Source: Ixodes scapularis
Lineage: Eukaryota > Arthropoda > Arachnida > Ixodida > Ixodidae
Assembly (NCBI RefSeq): GCF_016920785.2
Contig: NW_024609846.1
Coordinates: 81,601,816-81,665,815, forward strand
Reading direction: 5' to 3'
Length of the DNA: 64,000 nucleotides
A program made the translations under genes and the position numbers. Positions 52,451 to 63,620 of the stretch are shown in pieces. How positions within the stretch are numbered: the first letter of the stretch is position 1; each line of letters starts with the position of its first letter. Under the pieces are notes generated by a model. The model was not told where the DNA came from. It ran no database searches and saw nothing but the letters and a program-made list of their open reading frames with translations.

Positions 52451-53972
52451 GTGAATTACAGCTCGCTATACGTAAAGACGGTTACCCGCGATCCAGTTAC
52501 TTTTGCGTAAATACTATTACACCGAAAGTAGTGATTCATTGCAATTGTAACCAGTGACAGGAATTCAGTAACTTTAAACAGGCAATACTATACAGCCCCC
52601 TTTTTGATATGTATGGCAACTTAAAAAGTACGACTGCATAAAGCTCCTATTGCGCGACACGTACGCATTGTTCCCAGGACAGTGAGTACAAACAAAGCAA
52701 ATTCAGAATCGTGTATAAACCAGTGTTGGACAAAATACTCGATAAAGGTATTTAAGGGGAGAGACCCCCTAGGAGGGTCAACTTTTGAACCCTTGGCTTC
52801 AAAAATAATGAAATTTACTGAATATGGTGGCGGTCATGCTAGAGGGTGCAGGACAAACTTTCAGATCTGTCGGTCAAGTGGGAAGGAAATTCGGGTACCT
52901 TCTATCAGCAACACACCTACATTGTTTAGTTAATCTATCGTCGGAAAACTATCACAATATTCAAGATTTTTATTCGCTAGGTATGTGGCAGAATTCGTGG
53001 AAGGTGCGGCTATGAAAAGCTTTTTGTTAAAAGTCATTTATTTCTATCAATTTTCTTTTCTGCAAAATTGGTCAACTTTTGGCCTTCTGTGTCTTCGACA
53101 AAATGTCAACATTTTTTTTTTATAAAGGATATCCGTAAATTGCCAAAAACGTTTTATAGTCGCATTTCTTATTAAATCTCAGTCAGGAAAAGTGAAGAAC
53201 GAGCCTTCCTTGTGTTGCCATTATCAAACGATAAATTTCCTAAAATGGAATTTATACCAAAAAGTGGAACGCAGAAAAGTGCGTTTAAAGTGCTCCAGAC
53301 CCTACATTTTCTTTAGCTTCGATGGACTGAAAATAATTTATAAGAAATTATCTATGCAGTGTAAACTAGTGAAAATTTCTGCGAATACTCTCTAGATGTT
53401 GGTGAATGTAAATATGTAATTTTTCAAAATCAATGTTTTTTGCAGAATTTCATTTTTTTTTTTTGGGTAGTGTCCCCCCGTAAGTTGAGTTACTGAATAC
53501 CTGCTTTATAAAGTATTTAAAATAATACTCAAGTTAATTTCCCTACAAAGTATCTTGAGTAGAGTACAGACACTTAGATATATAATTAAATTACTTTTGA
53601 AGATATTTCCGCATTGCGTAGTTTGTATCGACGTCAGTGACAACGGCAGTTATACAGCTGCGCAAATCTGGGTTACCAGAATGGTTTATTATCACGCAGC
53701 AACACAAAACAGAAAAAAAAAATCGTAGAGCTATTTTATACAGTTCAAATATAGGGAGCAGGATATTGTCACGACTTACAAATGACGAGGCGGCGAATAA
53801 TTGAAGAAACTGAACGTTTAATAGGGCGAACTTGTGTCCAAAACAAAATAGAGAAAGGCTAGCGTCGCAGGCGTCGATGTCGGCGAAACAGCAGGATCGA
53901 GCGCTGGGGGCGAGACTGACTGCGGACCGCCACTCGGAGCACCTTTTGTACCCGCGTGGGTTTGTGGAACAG
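52451..53972. other. Unassigned AT-rich intronic sequence; possible LTR remnant at its 3' end
   Basis: AAGGGGAGAGACCCCCT near 52755 and its rough inverse GTGTCCCCCCGTAA near 53470 may bound another element. 53767-53965 (TGTCACGACTTAC..., TTTAATAGGGCGAACTTGTG) resembles 61775-61830 (GGTTTAATCAGTGAACTTGTG) and could be a retroelement terminus. Neither call is firm. Confidence 0.3.
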
Positions 53973-54852
53973 AGCGATTGTCACCGAAAAGGGTTCCTGG
54001 CAAAGACAAGTCGCGTCCTATCTCCAAAAACATCTGTCATCTTTAAAAATACAGGACCCCTTCAAAGTAGTGAATTCTGAAGGAATCGTCGAATTTCTCC
54101 GGTTAAAGAGCAATGAGATCGGTACGGCCTTCAGTATAGATGTGGAGAACCTGTTTTACTCATTGCCACATGCACAATTATTGGAGTCTGTGAAGACATG
54201 TATTGAAGCCAATGGAGAGCTCTCCTTCAGGGGCTCATGTGGAATTTCAACGGAGAGCTTTTTAGAGCTTTTATATTTTTATCTAACGTCCATGATTGTT
54301 GGGTGGCGAGATGGGTGCTATGTACAAAAGTCAGGAGTTTGTATTGGCTCCTGTGTAGCCCCAGTCCTCAGTGACATTTATCTGGGAGCAGTAGACTGTG
54401 CCATTGAAAGGGAGCGATTGTCACCGAAAAGGGTTCCTGGCAAAGACAAGTCGCGTCCTATCTCCAAAAACATCTGTCATCTTTAAAAATACAGGACCCC
54501 TTCAAAGTAGTGAATTCTGAAGAAATCGTCGAATTTCTCCGGTTAAAGAGCAATGAGATCGGTACGGCCTTCAGTATAGATGTGGAGAACCTGTTTTACT
54601 CATTGCCACATGCACAATTATTGGAGTCTGTGAAGACATGTATTGAAGCCAATGGAGAGCTCTCCTTCAGGGGCTCATGTGGAATTTCAACGGAGAGCTT
54701 TTTAGAGCTTTTATATTTTTATCTAACGTCCATGATTGTTGGGTGGCGAGATGGGTGCTATGTACAAAAGTCAGGAGTTTGTATTGGCTCCTGTGTAGCC
54801 CCAGTCGTCAGTGACATTTATCTGGGAGCAGTAGACTGTGCCATTGAAAGGG
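53973..54852 (+). repeat. 440-bp tandem duplication inside the PLE
   Basis: 53973-54412 and 54413-54852 are near-identical direct repeats; I noticed only two substitutions (GAAGGAATC/GAAGAAATC and CCAGTCCTC/CCAGTCGTC). The breakpoint is AGCGATTG repeated after a GGGAGC motif. The length of 440 shifts the frame by two bases. Confidence 0.92.
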
Positions 54853-55913
54853 AGCTTGGAAGTCGAGGAGTTAACAAGGTAGCCCGCTATGTGGATGACT
54901 TCCTGGTTGTTCTTCAAGATAACACCGATGTGCACACACAGGTGACCAATATTTTGGCGACCTTCACTGAGTATGGAGGGGGCCTCAGGTTCACGTATGA
55001 GGTCCCTCAAGAAAACGTTCTCCAGTTTTTAGACCTTTCGCTTCACTTAGGTGATACGCAAGTGTGCTGGACGTACTCTCCACGCTCCAAGAAACGAATT
55101 TTGGAATTCAGTTCGGCTCACTCTAAGATCGTCAAGAGGGGCATTGCTCTGACATGTTTGGGATCCGCGCTCAAGAAATCATGTTGCCACACAATGGAAG
55201 CCAGCTTCTCGATGCAGGTTGAAAGACTCAGAAAAGCCAGCTATCCGTTACCACTACTGGCTAATGTAGCGGACACCTTGTTGAAAAGGGCAAAAGGCCT
55301 CCAAGCCAACAAACAAGATGTAGAAAAGACAAGACCGGTGGTAATCCCGTACCTTCACAAGACGTCACACAATTTAAAGAACGTGGCAGGTCGGTATGGG
55401 GTCCGAGTGGTATTTTCAGCCCCGCAAAAAATGAGCAAAATTTGCTCCATAGTCAACTCGCAAGCCGAAGGTGCCACAAAACAGAGGTGCACAAAAAAAC
55501 ATGCTAAACCTTTTGTTCCGTGCACTTCAGGCGTGGTATACAAGATTCCACTCTCGTGCGGCAAGGTCTACGTAGGGCAAACAGGCAGGTGTCTTAACGA
55601 CCGACTTCGCGAGCATGATTATTCTTTGAGAGCCACAGTGGGAGGCCATCTTGCAACACATTGCAAGGAGTGCAATTGTAATCCACTGTTCGGGGAAACA
55701 ATAACCCTAGACAGGCACAAGGATAAAATGACCCGCGAAGTGGTAGAAGCCTTCTACATCATATCCGCAGCTACTAAATGCATTAGTGTTGCATCGGTAG
55801 CCTTGACAAGCAAGGAAACTGACTTTTTAAGACGGACAATGCAGAACTCGCATGAGTCACGGGTGCCGCGAGACATCAGGCACGACGACCCAGCGGGAGC
55901 CGACCATGGATGA
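54510..55913 (+). CDS. Penelope-like element polyprotein, RT + GIY-YIG (5'-truncated)
   Basis: 467 residues. RT: EIGTAFSIDVENLFYSLPHA (first Asp), CIGSCVAPVVSDIYLG, catalytic YVDD at 127-130, YEVPQENVLQFLDLSLHL and CWTYSPRSKKRILEFSSAHS. A linker leads to the C-terminal GIY-YIG endonuclease, about 345-430: GVVYKIPLSCGKVYVGQTGR, then LNDRLREHDYSL, and a CCHH-like HCKECNCNPLF. RT followed by GIY-YIG defines Penelope-like elements. The N-terminal RT fingers are lost; the frame upstream is a shifted tandem copy (53973-54486). The sister fragment at 30325-31385 is in opposite orientation. It sits in SERT intron 2. Confidence 0.92.
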   Translation: MNSEEIVEFLRLKSNEIGTAFSIDVENLFYSLPHAQLLESVKTCIEANGELSFRGSCGISTESFLELLYFYLTSMIVGWRDGCYVQKSGVCIGSCVAPVVSDIYLGAVDCAIERELGSRGVNKVARYVDDFLVVLQDNTDVHTQVTNILATFTEYGGGLRFTYEVPQENVLQFLDLSLHLGDTQVCWTYSPRSKKRILEFSSAHSKIVKRGIALTCLGSALKKSCCHTMEASFSMQVERLRKASYPLPLLANVADTLLKRAKGLQANKQDVEKTRPVVIPYLHKTSHNLKNVAGRYGVRVVFSAPQKMSKICSIVNSQAEGATKQRCTKKHAKPFVPCTSGVVYKIPLSCGKVYVGQTGRCLNDRLREHDYSLRATVGGHLATHCKECNCNPLFGETITLDRHKDKMTREVVEAFYIISAATKCISVASVALTSKETDFLRRTMQNSHESRVPRDIRHDDPAGADHG

Positions 55914-57420
55914 TGTGGTCGTCTTCCCCCCCTGACACGGGTGACCAGGCGCGAGCGAAGACATGCAAACACACCCTGCACCACGACACCGAAGGCACAG
56001 CCAAAAAAAGGTTTTAGGGTTTAATCAAAGAACCAGTGTATCAAGCCTGTGCGCGCGAGGGAACACCCGACTTTGTGTTTTATATTCCTGTTTTATATTG
56101 CTGCTTCCTCTTCTTCCTTTTTCATCTTTATGGGGAGCTGGACGATGTTCTTTCTTTTCTTCATCGTTGTAAATACAGTTGTGAGTAGCGCTCTTTTCTG
56201 TCCCTTCTTTCTTCCTCATACGTGTGCGCTAATGCCGTTAATATGTATGGATAGCAAAGAGAACCCACATAATAGCCACGGCAGTGGTCGCACATTCTCT
56301 AAATAGGTTGCGTTCAGAAAGGCACTCAACGTCGGGGGACACTTTGTTGGCATTTTGAGGGGTCATTCAGTTCGTAGTTTTTTTCCTTACTGTACCAATT
56401 TTCCTTACTTACCAATATTTGCTTACAGACAGTGTTGTCGAGATCAATAGGCGACAGACTGACGACAAAAAGAAAAGAAACAAAAGAATACCTCGACGTT
56501 TTTCCCTAGCGAAATCAAAAATACAAAAAGCAAAAAAATTTTTTTGTGTGTGAGTGTGTGTGGCCATTTCTCATTTTCTTCTATTTGTCATTTTCTTGAC
56601 ACTCAAATCTGCATTGTTGTCGTAGGTATAGTTTTCCGGTCTGCGTTACGCCTCAGGGTGGCATCTTCGCTTCCGTAAAACCACACCTTTTGTTTGAGGA
56701 TTTCTTGGGGAAACTTTATGGAAACAAAAGGCGCCTCTGGAAAGGTAAGGGGAAAACCTTCATTATGCAAACTTTGGGCTGAAATATGAGTTACAATGGG
56801 CAAAAAAGCGATGTTTTCACGAGCTCAGTCAAAGTCACCATAGCTAATCGGAGCTAGCAACAGGATTTGGTTGCTCGAAAGGATGTTCACGTTTGCTCGT
56901 GTCACGCCCGCGCCACTTCATACCGAAAAACTCGGGAAATGGCGGAATGTTAAAAATATATTTAAGATAATGAGTACAAGATACTTGGAATTGTAATTAA
57001 AATAGAGCATCAAATACTCTCGATAAAAAGTATTTGCAAGATACCAAGATATTTCAATAAGTATAAGAAATATAGGCACAAGTCTGGTACAAACCCACAC
57101 TGTGTATATTCCAACCCAAAAATGAAACCTGGCGACGATTCGATTTTATTTCGTGAGTTTTAACTGAAGAAACCGGACGAACAGGGTAGTTCAAGTGTCA
57201 CTTTTCAGCCCTCAACTCAGAGTCTGTACCCACTTATGTCTCTGACGACACGCCAAGGCAGTGACGCTGGCTAGGGAACAGAGCATGTGCATTTGAAGAA
57301 CTGCATTTTCCAACCTGGTGCATGGATGGGGAAAGTCAAGGAAAAAAACTCTAACTTGCCGGAGTCCTTTGCTCCCTTGTAGTCTAATATAACAAATATA
57401 TAATCAAATTATAAACAGCA
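55914..57420. other. Unassigned intronic sequence
   Basis: PLE 3' flank and AT-rich sequence with no recognised gene. 56920-57090 contains TATTT/ATAAGTAT-rich motifs loosely like 52720-52750 and 53490-53600. Confidence 0.4.
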
Positions 57421-57446
57421 GCGATGCAGAACCCAGGAATCCTGGG

Positions 57447-57712
57447 ACCCTATGTTGCGCTTTTTAGGCTCCCACGGCGAAGGAAGTGACGTCAACAACG
57501 CAGCAGACACAGATTGGATGTTGATTGGTTAGAGTCGCTGATGACGAATTTCCGCAGAAGAAAACAAAGAAAAAGTGAGCTTTGTTTTCTTCTGCGGAAA
57601 TCTGTCATCAGCGGCTCTCACCAATCAACACCCAATCTGCGTCTGCTGCGTTGTTGACGTCACTTCCTTCTCCCTGGTCGCCGTGGGAGTCCAGAAAGCG
57701 CAGCGTAGGGTC
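57447..57712. mobile_element. Fold-back MITE, first of a pair
   Basis: About 266 bp. Arms contain TTGCGCTTT, GGAAGTGACGTCAACAACGC, AGATTGG and TTTCCGCAGAAGAAAACAAAG (57550-57570), paired with 57580-57600 at the apex and onward to 57711. Flanked by CCTGGG at 57441-57446 and 57713-57718. Confidence 0.8.
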
Positions 57713-57718
57713 CCTGGG

Positions 57719-57905
57719 GTGCCATGTTGCGCTTTCTGGACTCCCAGGAGACTAGGGAGAAGGAAGTGACGTCAACGACACAGCAAACGCAGATTGGGTG
57801 TTGATTTCGTTTTCTTCTGTCAACATCCAATCTGCGTTTGCTGTGTCGTTGACGTCACTTCCTTCTCCCTAGTCTCCTGGGAGTCCAAAAAGCGCAACAT
57901 AGCAC
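57719..57905. mobile_element. Fold-back MITE, second of a pair
   Basis: About 187 bp, same family as its neighbour: TGTTGCGCTTTCTGGACTCC, GGAAGTGACGTCAACGACAC and CAGATTGG, inverted from 57815 on. It is shorter at the apex. Flanked by CCTGGG at 57713-57718 and 57907-57912, so it shares the middle copy with the first MITE. Confidence 0.8.
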
Positions 57906-58060
57906 CCCTGGGCTCAATCCCCACCCCTGCCCGTTTGGATCTGGATGAGATTCTACCGGCGTGCGGTCGTGTATCACCACTGCGTAATGCACGTTAAAAA
58001 AACCCAAAATAGCGGTTGTACTGCACTGGCTATTTCTCATCTACAGCTGAGACACCAGAC

Positions 58061-59400
58061 ATCCACTGAGGTTGACTAACTTTGGGATACACATACACAA
58101 AACATTCTTTTTCTTCTTCTTCTCCTTCTTCTTATTATATAGACAGCAACAGCATAAAAACTCTACATAACGCATAAAAATAGAGTGATTCTTAGTAATT
58201 AATTTATACCTTTCATTGCGCGAAATTTTCATTGTGTCGATGCTTTTGCTTAAAAGATCATTCAGCGCGGTAAGGAGAGTGTATTTCTGTGATTGTGAAG
58301 AATACTTAAGACAAATTGGTACAGCGCAAAGTTAGCCCGGACGAACTTGGTCATCTACATTTTTTTTTTCCTTTTTAGTTTAAGACGGACTATTAGTCTG
58401 TTCTTGCACATATTAAAAAGCACCAAATGTGTCATATTTTAAAAAAAGAGAAGGTGCTCGAAGTGTTAAAAGCATCCTCGATGAGGCGCGCACATTTTTT
58501 TTTTTGCAATACATATACTGTTTCTCAAATGGAAAACATGCTCGAGCAAGCGCAGTGTGCATAGCTCTCGTTACTCCTCCCCCGCGGCTCAAGTGGAGGA
58601 GCACTGAACGACGTGAAAGTAAGTTCGGAACGCGCACGGGGGCGGGAGGGAGCTAATTCTGGCCTTGATGATTGAGCGACGCTTTCGCCTTTTTTCGCCG
58701 CTTGTTTTCTTATTTCCATCTCCGCCAAGCGAAAAGCCCTTCCATCGCTCTCCAAGCTCCCCTTCGAGCTAAGAAAGAAAGAGCCATTTTGCAAGCGCTG
58801 CCTTTTTAGCCGGGAAATGCTGGAACTTTTGTTGCATCTGTTCGTTGTTTGCGTCTGCATCTGCTCAGCCACCCTACAAACTTGACACGCTAACCGTGAA
58901 CGCCGAATTCGGCTACCGGATGGGATAGTTCTGAGCCACGGCCACAGTCTTCGGATGCTTTTTGTTCTTATTTTTATAGTCCAATATTTTTAGCGAATTC
59001 GCGATCGCCCCTGGCTTATAGAGAAGGTCATTGAACCACTGCCACTGTAGTCACTGGCGCACCTCTTACCTTGCGATTCGTCCTGCTGTTATCGGCTAAT
59101 GGGGGAATATCATTTGCTGCGGAGCGCTTCTAAGATACTCGGAAATCGTAATGCCCTACGTTTCTTAAGTTTTCACTGACGAAACACAGGCTCTCGAAAT
59201 CATTTGGAGGCAGCTGAAAAACGTCATATTCGGCTGCCGAGATTGCCGTGCACGCTAGCGTATATACGAACCGAGGACAGCTGAGCTTTTTCCGGCGACG
59301 CAACGATGTATGAAACTACTACTGTAGAGCGTTGGGGTTTGGCCTTGGAGATGAATAGAGTGACCCTCGAAAAGTGAGGGTGTTTTAAGTCACCAGGCTC
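58061..59400. other. Unassigned intronic sequence
   Basis: A (TTC)n-like tract at 58108-58135 and poly-T runs. The 115-residue minus frame at 58525-58872 has no domain and no splice support. Confidence 0.4.
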
Positions 59401-59575
59401 GATCTAAAATGGACCGTAAAAATCTACGCCTGCACGTAGCAATCTGAACTTTTCGCCAAAGGTATATTTATTTCGCCAAAGGTATAAATTACAAAGCGTA
59501 GCTCTCTTTGTGTAAAAAATAGGGCCAAGAAGCTTGCCAGAGTCTACGGCGGGCGGCGACGCAAATGACCAAGTG
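59401..59575 (-). repeat. Dispersed repeat (inverted partner of 32484-32656)
   Basis: GATCTAAAATGGACCGTAAA, AAATCTACGCCTGCACG and GCCAAGAAGCTTGCCAG match the reverse complement of the 32.5-kb copy. An internal TATTTCGCCAAAGGTATA is duplicated here (59460-59485). Confidence 0.7.
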
Positions 59576-59619
59576 CAGTAGAGAGGTGTGTTTGGCGTTT
59601 GTATTGATAGATGGCGTCG

Positions 59620-59816
59620 GGATCTAGATGAGCATCGTACCGGCGTGTGGGCGTGTATCACTACTGCGTGATGCATGTTAAAGACCTTAGGCTAGTGGTG
59701 TTACTGCACTGGCGAAATTTTTTATCTACAGCAGGGAGACTCGTCGCTCCTTGGCTAGTGGTTTTACTGCACTGGCGAAATTTTTTATCTACAGCTGGGA
59801 GACTCGTCGCTCCTTG
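59620..59816 (-). repeat. Dispersed SINE-like repeat, copy 4, with internal 63-bp duplication
   Basis: GGATCTAGATGAGCATCGTA, CCGGCGTGTGGGCGTGTATC and ATGCATGTTAAAGACC match the other copies. The block from GCTAGTGGTGTTACTGC to GCTCCTTG occurs twice (59691-59753 and 59754-59816) with minor differences. Confidence 0.75.
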
Positions 59817-61056
59817 AGGCAGATCAAGTTTTAGGCTGTATAAACATACACACAACCCAATTTGTTTTTTCATTGGGACGAACAACAAAAAACTTTGTGT
59901 TGTCCATCCCGGTTTTCACCCGCTCCCGGGTTACCACGTTAGTTATTGAAGGTATAGTCCCGAAGGGGCAACTGATTACATCACAGGTAACTACGTCACA
60001 ATCTTGGCATTTGGTCGTAAAGGTTTAAAAATAAATAAAGAAAAAAACATAAGAAACGAGCGAAACGGAAGTGTCGCTGTCGTCGGAGCATTCCGACTCG
60101 TGGCTCTTCGAGTTTCCCTGCACTGTACTTGAGACAGACCTACGGCTGAAAGAGCGTCTGCCATATCTACCTCCGCTGCCGTTCCACCGCCAGGATCATG
60201 GCAGGCAACAACATGGTAAAAGTCTGACGTCATCAGGCGTAAATAAGGTGATCGGAAATCAGGTTGTGGTAAACACACCGGTCAGAAAGCTGTTCCAGTT
60301 ACCATAGCTTGGCTCCAGCACTGAGCATTGCATTTCACATCCCCAAAACCTAGCGTCAATATTCTTCTTTTTCTCTTTTAACGGAAATTTTGTTTAATTA
60401 TTGGCGTAGCTATAGCCGTTTCAATCGCATCGTATAGGCGGCTGTTATTGGCTGTGCACGGGTTCGTTCTGCAGGAAAGTACAAAGTGTAGAAGCAAACC
60501 GTGTTGCTTGCGTCCTCTACCGGAGACGAGTGTTGAGAGGGGCCCGCCTCCTAAACAGCAAGGCCGTGAATTTTAGACGTCACCTAAATGAGGCCAAACG
60601 CAAACACTGGACACGAATGCTGGAGCTCGCTTTCGATCAGTCAAGACACGAGTCCTTGCAGGCGACTCCTGACGACTCCTGACGCAATATCTCCTGTCCA
60701 ACCGGTGCCTTGCGTTGGCCTCAGGTGACGCCAAATATTCAGCGCTAAGACTTTGCTAGCTAGATATAGACACTTTCTCAAAATAACTCGGTAAAGGGCG
60801 GAAGCTACACGGTCCCTGTGAGCCAATGAGCGCGTCGGAGAGAGACACGTGACTAGGCTCACTCGCACTAGTTGCGCGCAGTGCTGTCGGAGCCACGGCT
60901 GGGAAGGAGAGGAAAGCCGATTTTGTATTGACTGTGAAACGAAGTACGAGGTATTTGTTAATTAACCCGGGTCCTGGCAAACGATCGTTTGTGGATAACG
61001 GGAGTAACCCAGTGACGTCGGCGTACCGGGCCCCATGATGGCCTCGACCTCCCTAG
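59817..61056. other. SERT intron 2, distal, with acceptor
   Basis: No mobile element recognised with confidence. TCCTGACGACTCCTGACG at about 60664-60684 is a small tandem repeat. The acceptor is GACCTCCCTAG at 61056. Confidence 0.5.
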
Positions 61057-61270
61057 GCATCGGCTACGCCATCTGCATCCTGGACCTGTACATGGCCATG
61101 TACTACAACACGGTGATCGCCTGGGCCGTGTACTACCTGGTAGCCTCGCTGGCCTCGGAGCTGCCCTGGACCCGCTGCGACAACCCCTGGAACACCGAGA
61201 CCTGTCTCACGCTGGCCGAGAGGGCCAACGCGTCCAACGACTCCACTAGCCCCGCCCAGGAGTACTTTGA
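61057..61270 (+). CDS. SERT: Serotonin transporter, coding exon 3 (TM3 and extracellular loop 2)
   Basis: Encodes GIGYAICILDLYMAMYYNTV, IAWAVYYLVASLASELPWTR, CDNPWNTETCLTL and a loop ending SPAQEYFE. TM3 holds the substrate-contact YYN (human Tyr175-Tyr176-Asn177). The two loop cysteines have the C-x8-C spacing of the SERT disulfide, and NAS/NDS are N-glycosylation sequons. LPWxxCDNPWNTE and SPAxE are closest to insect SERT, not DAT or octopamine carriers. Met occupies the human Ile172 position and Asp the Ala169 position, as recalled for Drosophila SERT. The donor GA|GTGAGT gives phase 2. The remaining exons lie beyond 64000. Confidence 0.95.
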
Positions 61271-62682
61271 GTGAGTGGCCTCCAGCCACGCGGGAACGTG
61301 TCTCAAAACAAACTATGGTCGCTGAGCGCTTAAGGTGCAACCCTACCCTTGGTTAATGTGAAACCAACAGATGGTGGTGGGATTGCTTCCAGGCCTGTGC
61401 ATCAATGCGAGAAATCGTGTGTGGTAGCGCCCCGATACAGTGGGGTATTTTTCTATATCCTGAATTTGACATCCCTGGTCCCTTGCTTGTTTTTCTCTGC
61501 ACGAGCTTTCTTTGGAACGCGCACGGCTGCACCAGTTCTCGTGCAAGGGAGCCAGCTGCCTCAGAGCTGCCTACGCTCCGAGCTCACATCTCCAGCAAAT
61601 GTGGGCAGAACAAAACGCGAAAATCGTCCTGAGCCAAATGGCGAGACACATGCACACCGACACGTTGAAAAATATAAAGTGCCTGTTCGCCGTTATCGGA
61701 GATTTTAGAGGCCAATTACACATATTTCAATGCGATCATATTTATACTGACACGAATGAAGGTGACGAGAGGACGAACAGTGAACTGAAAAATAAAGGTT
61801 TAATCAGTGAACTTGTGCCAAACAAAAAAGTAAAAAAGAGCGTCGAGGCAGCAGAAAAGCAGGCGGCGATTTGGCAGCGTAACAGAGAGCGAGAGCGAGA
61901 GTGACTCGACAAGGTCGCTGGTAGCTGCTTATCTACAGTGCGTCACCATCTCGAAAGCTCGGCAAAGAAGATTCGAGCGTCGCGCGCTCGGGGCGAGGAT
62001 GAACTGGCACTTTCGAGAACAAGAAAGCAGGGCGAAAGTTACGTCTGGTGCAAGAATCAATGCGAATCGAAGTCCGTGACCGAGCGTTGCTTTCTCGGCT
62101 CTGCTGGCGGCAATATGACGGGCCGGCCCTTTTGTCGTGCATGTGTTTGGCTCTTTGTGGATTTCCAGGAAAACGTGATGACGTGATAGACCTGGGTTTC
62201 CAAAATTCTAGCTTGAAAAATTAAATACCTAAAAAATAAAAAAAATAAACTTTTTTTTGGGTGGTCAGGTGTCTCGTTTAGGTAGCTGGGTGCTCATTTT
62301 GACCAAAACCACGAGACCAAAAAAAATGACACTCAAGTTTAATTGTTGAGTTTGCTAAACCCAAAGTAGGACTGGTGCGGGAGTCATAATAAAAAGAAAT
62401 AACGCCGAAGTTAAAAATTAACTCAGAGCAATAAATAATAAGAATTATTTCAATACCAATTCAGTGATAAATGCAATCACTGGCCAGGCAGAGATTCTGG
62501 GTCTGTGGATAGCTTTTGAACATAGTTTAAGCAATGTACAAGGTGTCACACAACAAAAAAAATTGCATGTTTTTTTTCTTCCGCAAAAATAAACTAAGCA
62601 TCGCCGAACGCTTATTCTCCTCCCAAAGGTAGCGCTAGAGGTCACAACCAGATGTCAAAGTTTCAGCCCGATCCGATTACTT
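61271..62682. other. SERT intron 3, proximal, unassigned
   Basis: No gene recognised. 61760-61910 carries sequence similar to 53800-53900 (AAACAAA...GAGCGTCGAGGCAGC) that may be a retroelement terminus. Frames up to 130 residues lack motifs. Confidence 0.4.
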
Positions 62683-62846
62683 AATCAAAAGTTATAAGTG
62701 ATTTTCTGAAAAGTTCAATGGGAAAATGGCCACCGACGGAGTTTTCGAATTTATGGGGCTCTATGGCACCAGAAACCGAAAACGGGCAAAAATGGACTCC
62801 ATTCTCCCATTGAAACTTTCAGAAAATGCCTTATAACTTTTGAATA
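62683..62846. mobile_element. Fold-back element
   Basis: TCAAAAGTTATAAG...TTTTCTGAAAAGTTCAATGGGA at the left pairs with TCCCATTGAAACTTTCAGAAAA...TTATAACTTTTGA at the right (62800-62846), about 45-bp arms with few mismatches. Followed by a doubled GGGTTACCTTGGTCTCT at about 62850-62885. Confidence 0.65.
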
Positions 62847-62885
62847 AGGTGGGTTACCTTGGTCTCTGGGTTACCTTGGTCTCTA

Positions 62886-63470
62886 ATGCATGAAGCACAC
62901 AAAAGAGCACGAACTGAATCAGAGTGGTAAACGAAAACAATAATGATAAACTAACGTGTAATCACGCGAAAAGCGATGGCATTGCGCATATACAGAGGGC
63001 AACCTTTGTTTGACTAAATACCTTACCAGTAAAGTGTTTTGTTTTATCCTGGCGAGCGAAGCGGAACATACAAGTGCGAGCATACTGCCCTAAACTACAC
63101 TTCCAGTGAACAAACGCATCATCCAAAGCATCGAGCTCGCTTTTATAGCCTTTGGTGGGCTCAAACCTTTGAAAACACAATTATAATGAATTCTATTATT
63201 TCAATTATTTTAATGAGTGCGCCTATGTGTGTGTGTGGTTTTTTTGTGTCTTTTCCGTTCACGTGCCATTTTCTTAGCTATATAATATTTTCCAGAAGTC
63301 CGACAACTATAGTCTGTTTCATTATAAGTAAGAGCCGCATAATCGTAGATGTAGACAAGAAAAAGAAAAAGCCGTTTACAACTCCCTGTAACGCCGAATT
63401 AGAGCGCAGCTCTTTAGGGGGAGGAGGGAAGGGTACTGGGAGGGTCAGTTGACCTCGGAAGGGGGGGATC
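62886..63470. other. Unassigned intronic sequence
   Basis: No element recognised; A/T-rich to 63360, then purine-rich G tracts from 63410. Confidence 0.4.
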
Positions 63471-63499
63471 ACGTGACCTCGGGGGGGGGGACGTGACTT

Positions 63500-63620
63500 G
63501 GGGGGTCACGTGACGATGACGTCATCAGTGACGTCACTGATGACGTCATCGTCATCCGCATCGTCATCGTCATCATCACTGATGACGTCACTGATGACGT
63601 CATCGTCACGTGACCCCCCA
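63500..63620. repeat. Palindromic cluster of TGACGTCA (CRE-like) sites
   Basis: TGACGTCA at 63517, 63529, 63541, 63583 and 63595, spaced 12, 12, 42 and 12 bp, bracketed by TCACGTGA at 63506 and 63606. The whole is an inverted repeat centred near 63560. G and C homopolymers flank it (63481-63490 G, 63631-63646 C16). Confidence 0.92.

Larger units (their letters stand above)
57421..58060 (-). repeat. Dispersed SINE-like repeat, copy 3, split by two MITEs
   Basis: Minus strand: CAGCTGTAGATGAGAAATAG, CCAGTGCAGTACAACCGCTA and GTGCATTACGCAGTGGTGAT at 57930-58060, then GGGGATTGAGCCCAGG (57903-57918). The CCCAGGATTCCTGGGTT part resumes at 57428-57446 after the two hairpins. GGCTCAATCCC on the + strand resembles a pol III B box. 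Confidence 0.7.

Noticed and set aside
36244..61270. Assignment as dopamine or octopamine transporter
   Set aside because: Exon 3 wording (LPWxxCDNPWNTE, YYNT, SPAQE) and the residues around human positions 95-98 and 172-177 fit SERT better.
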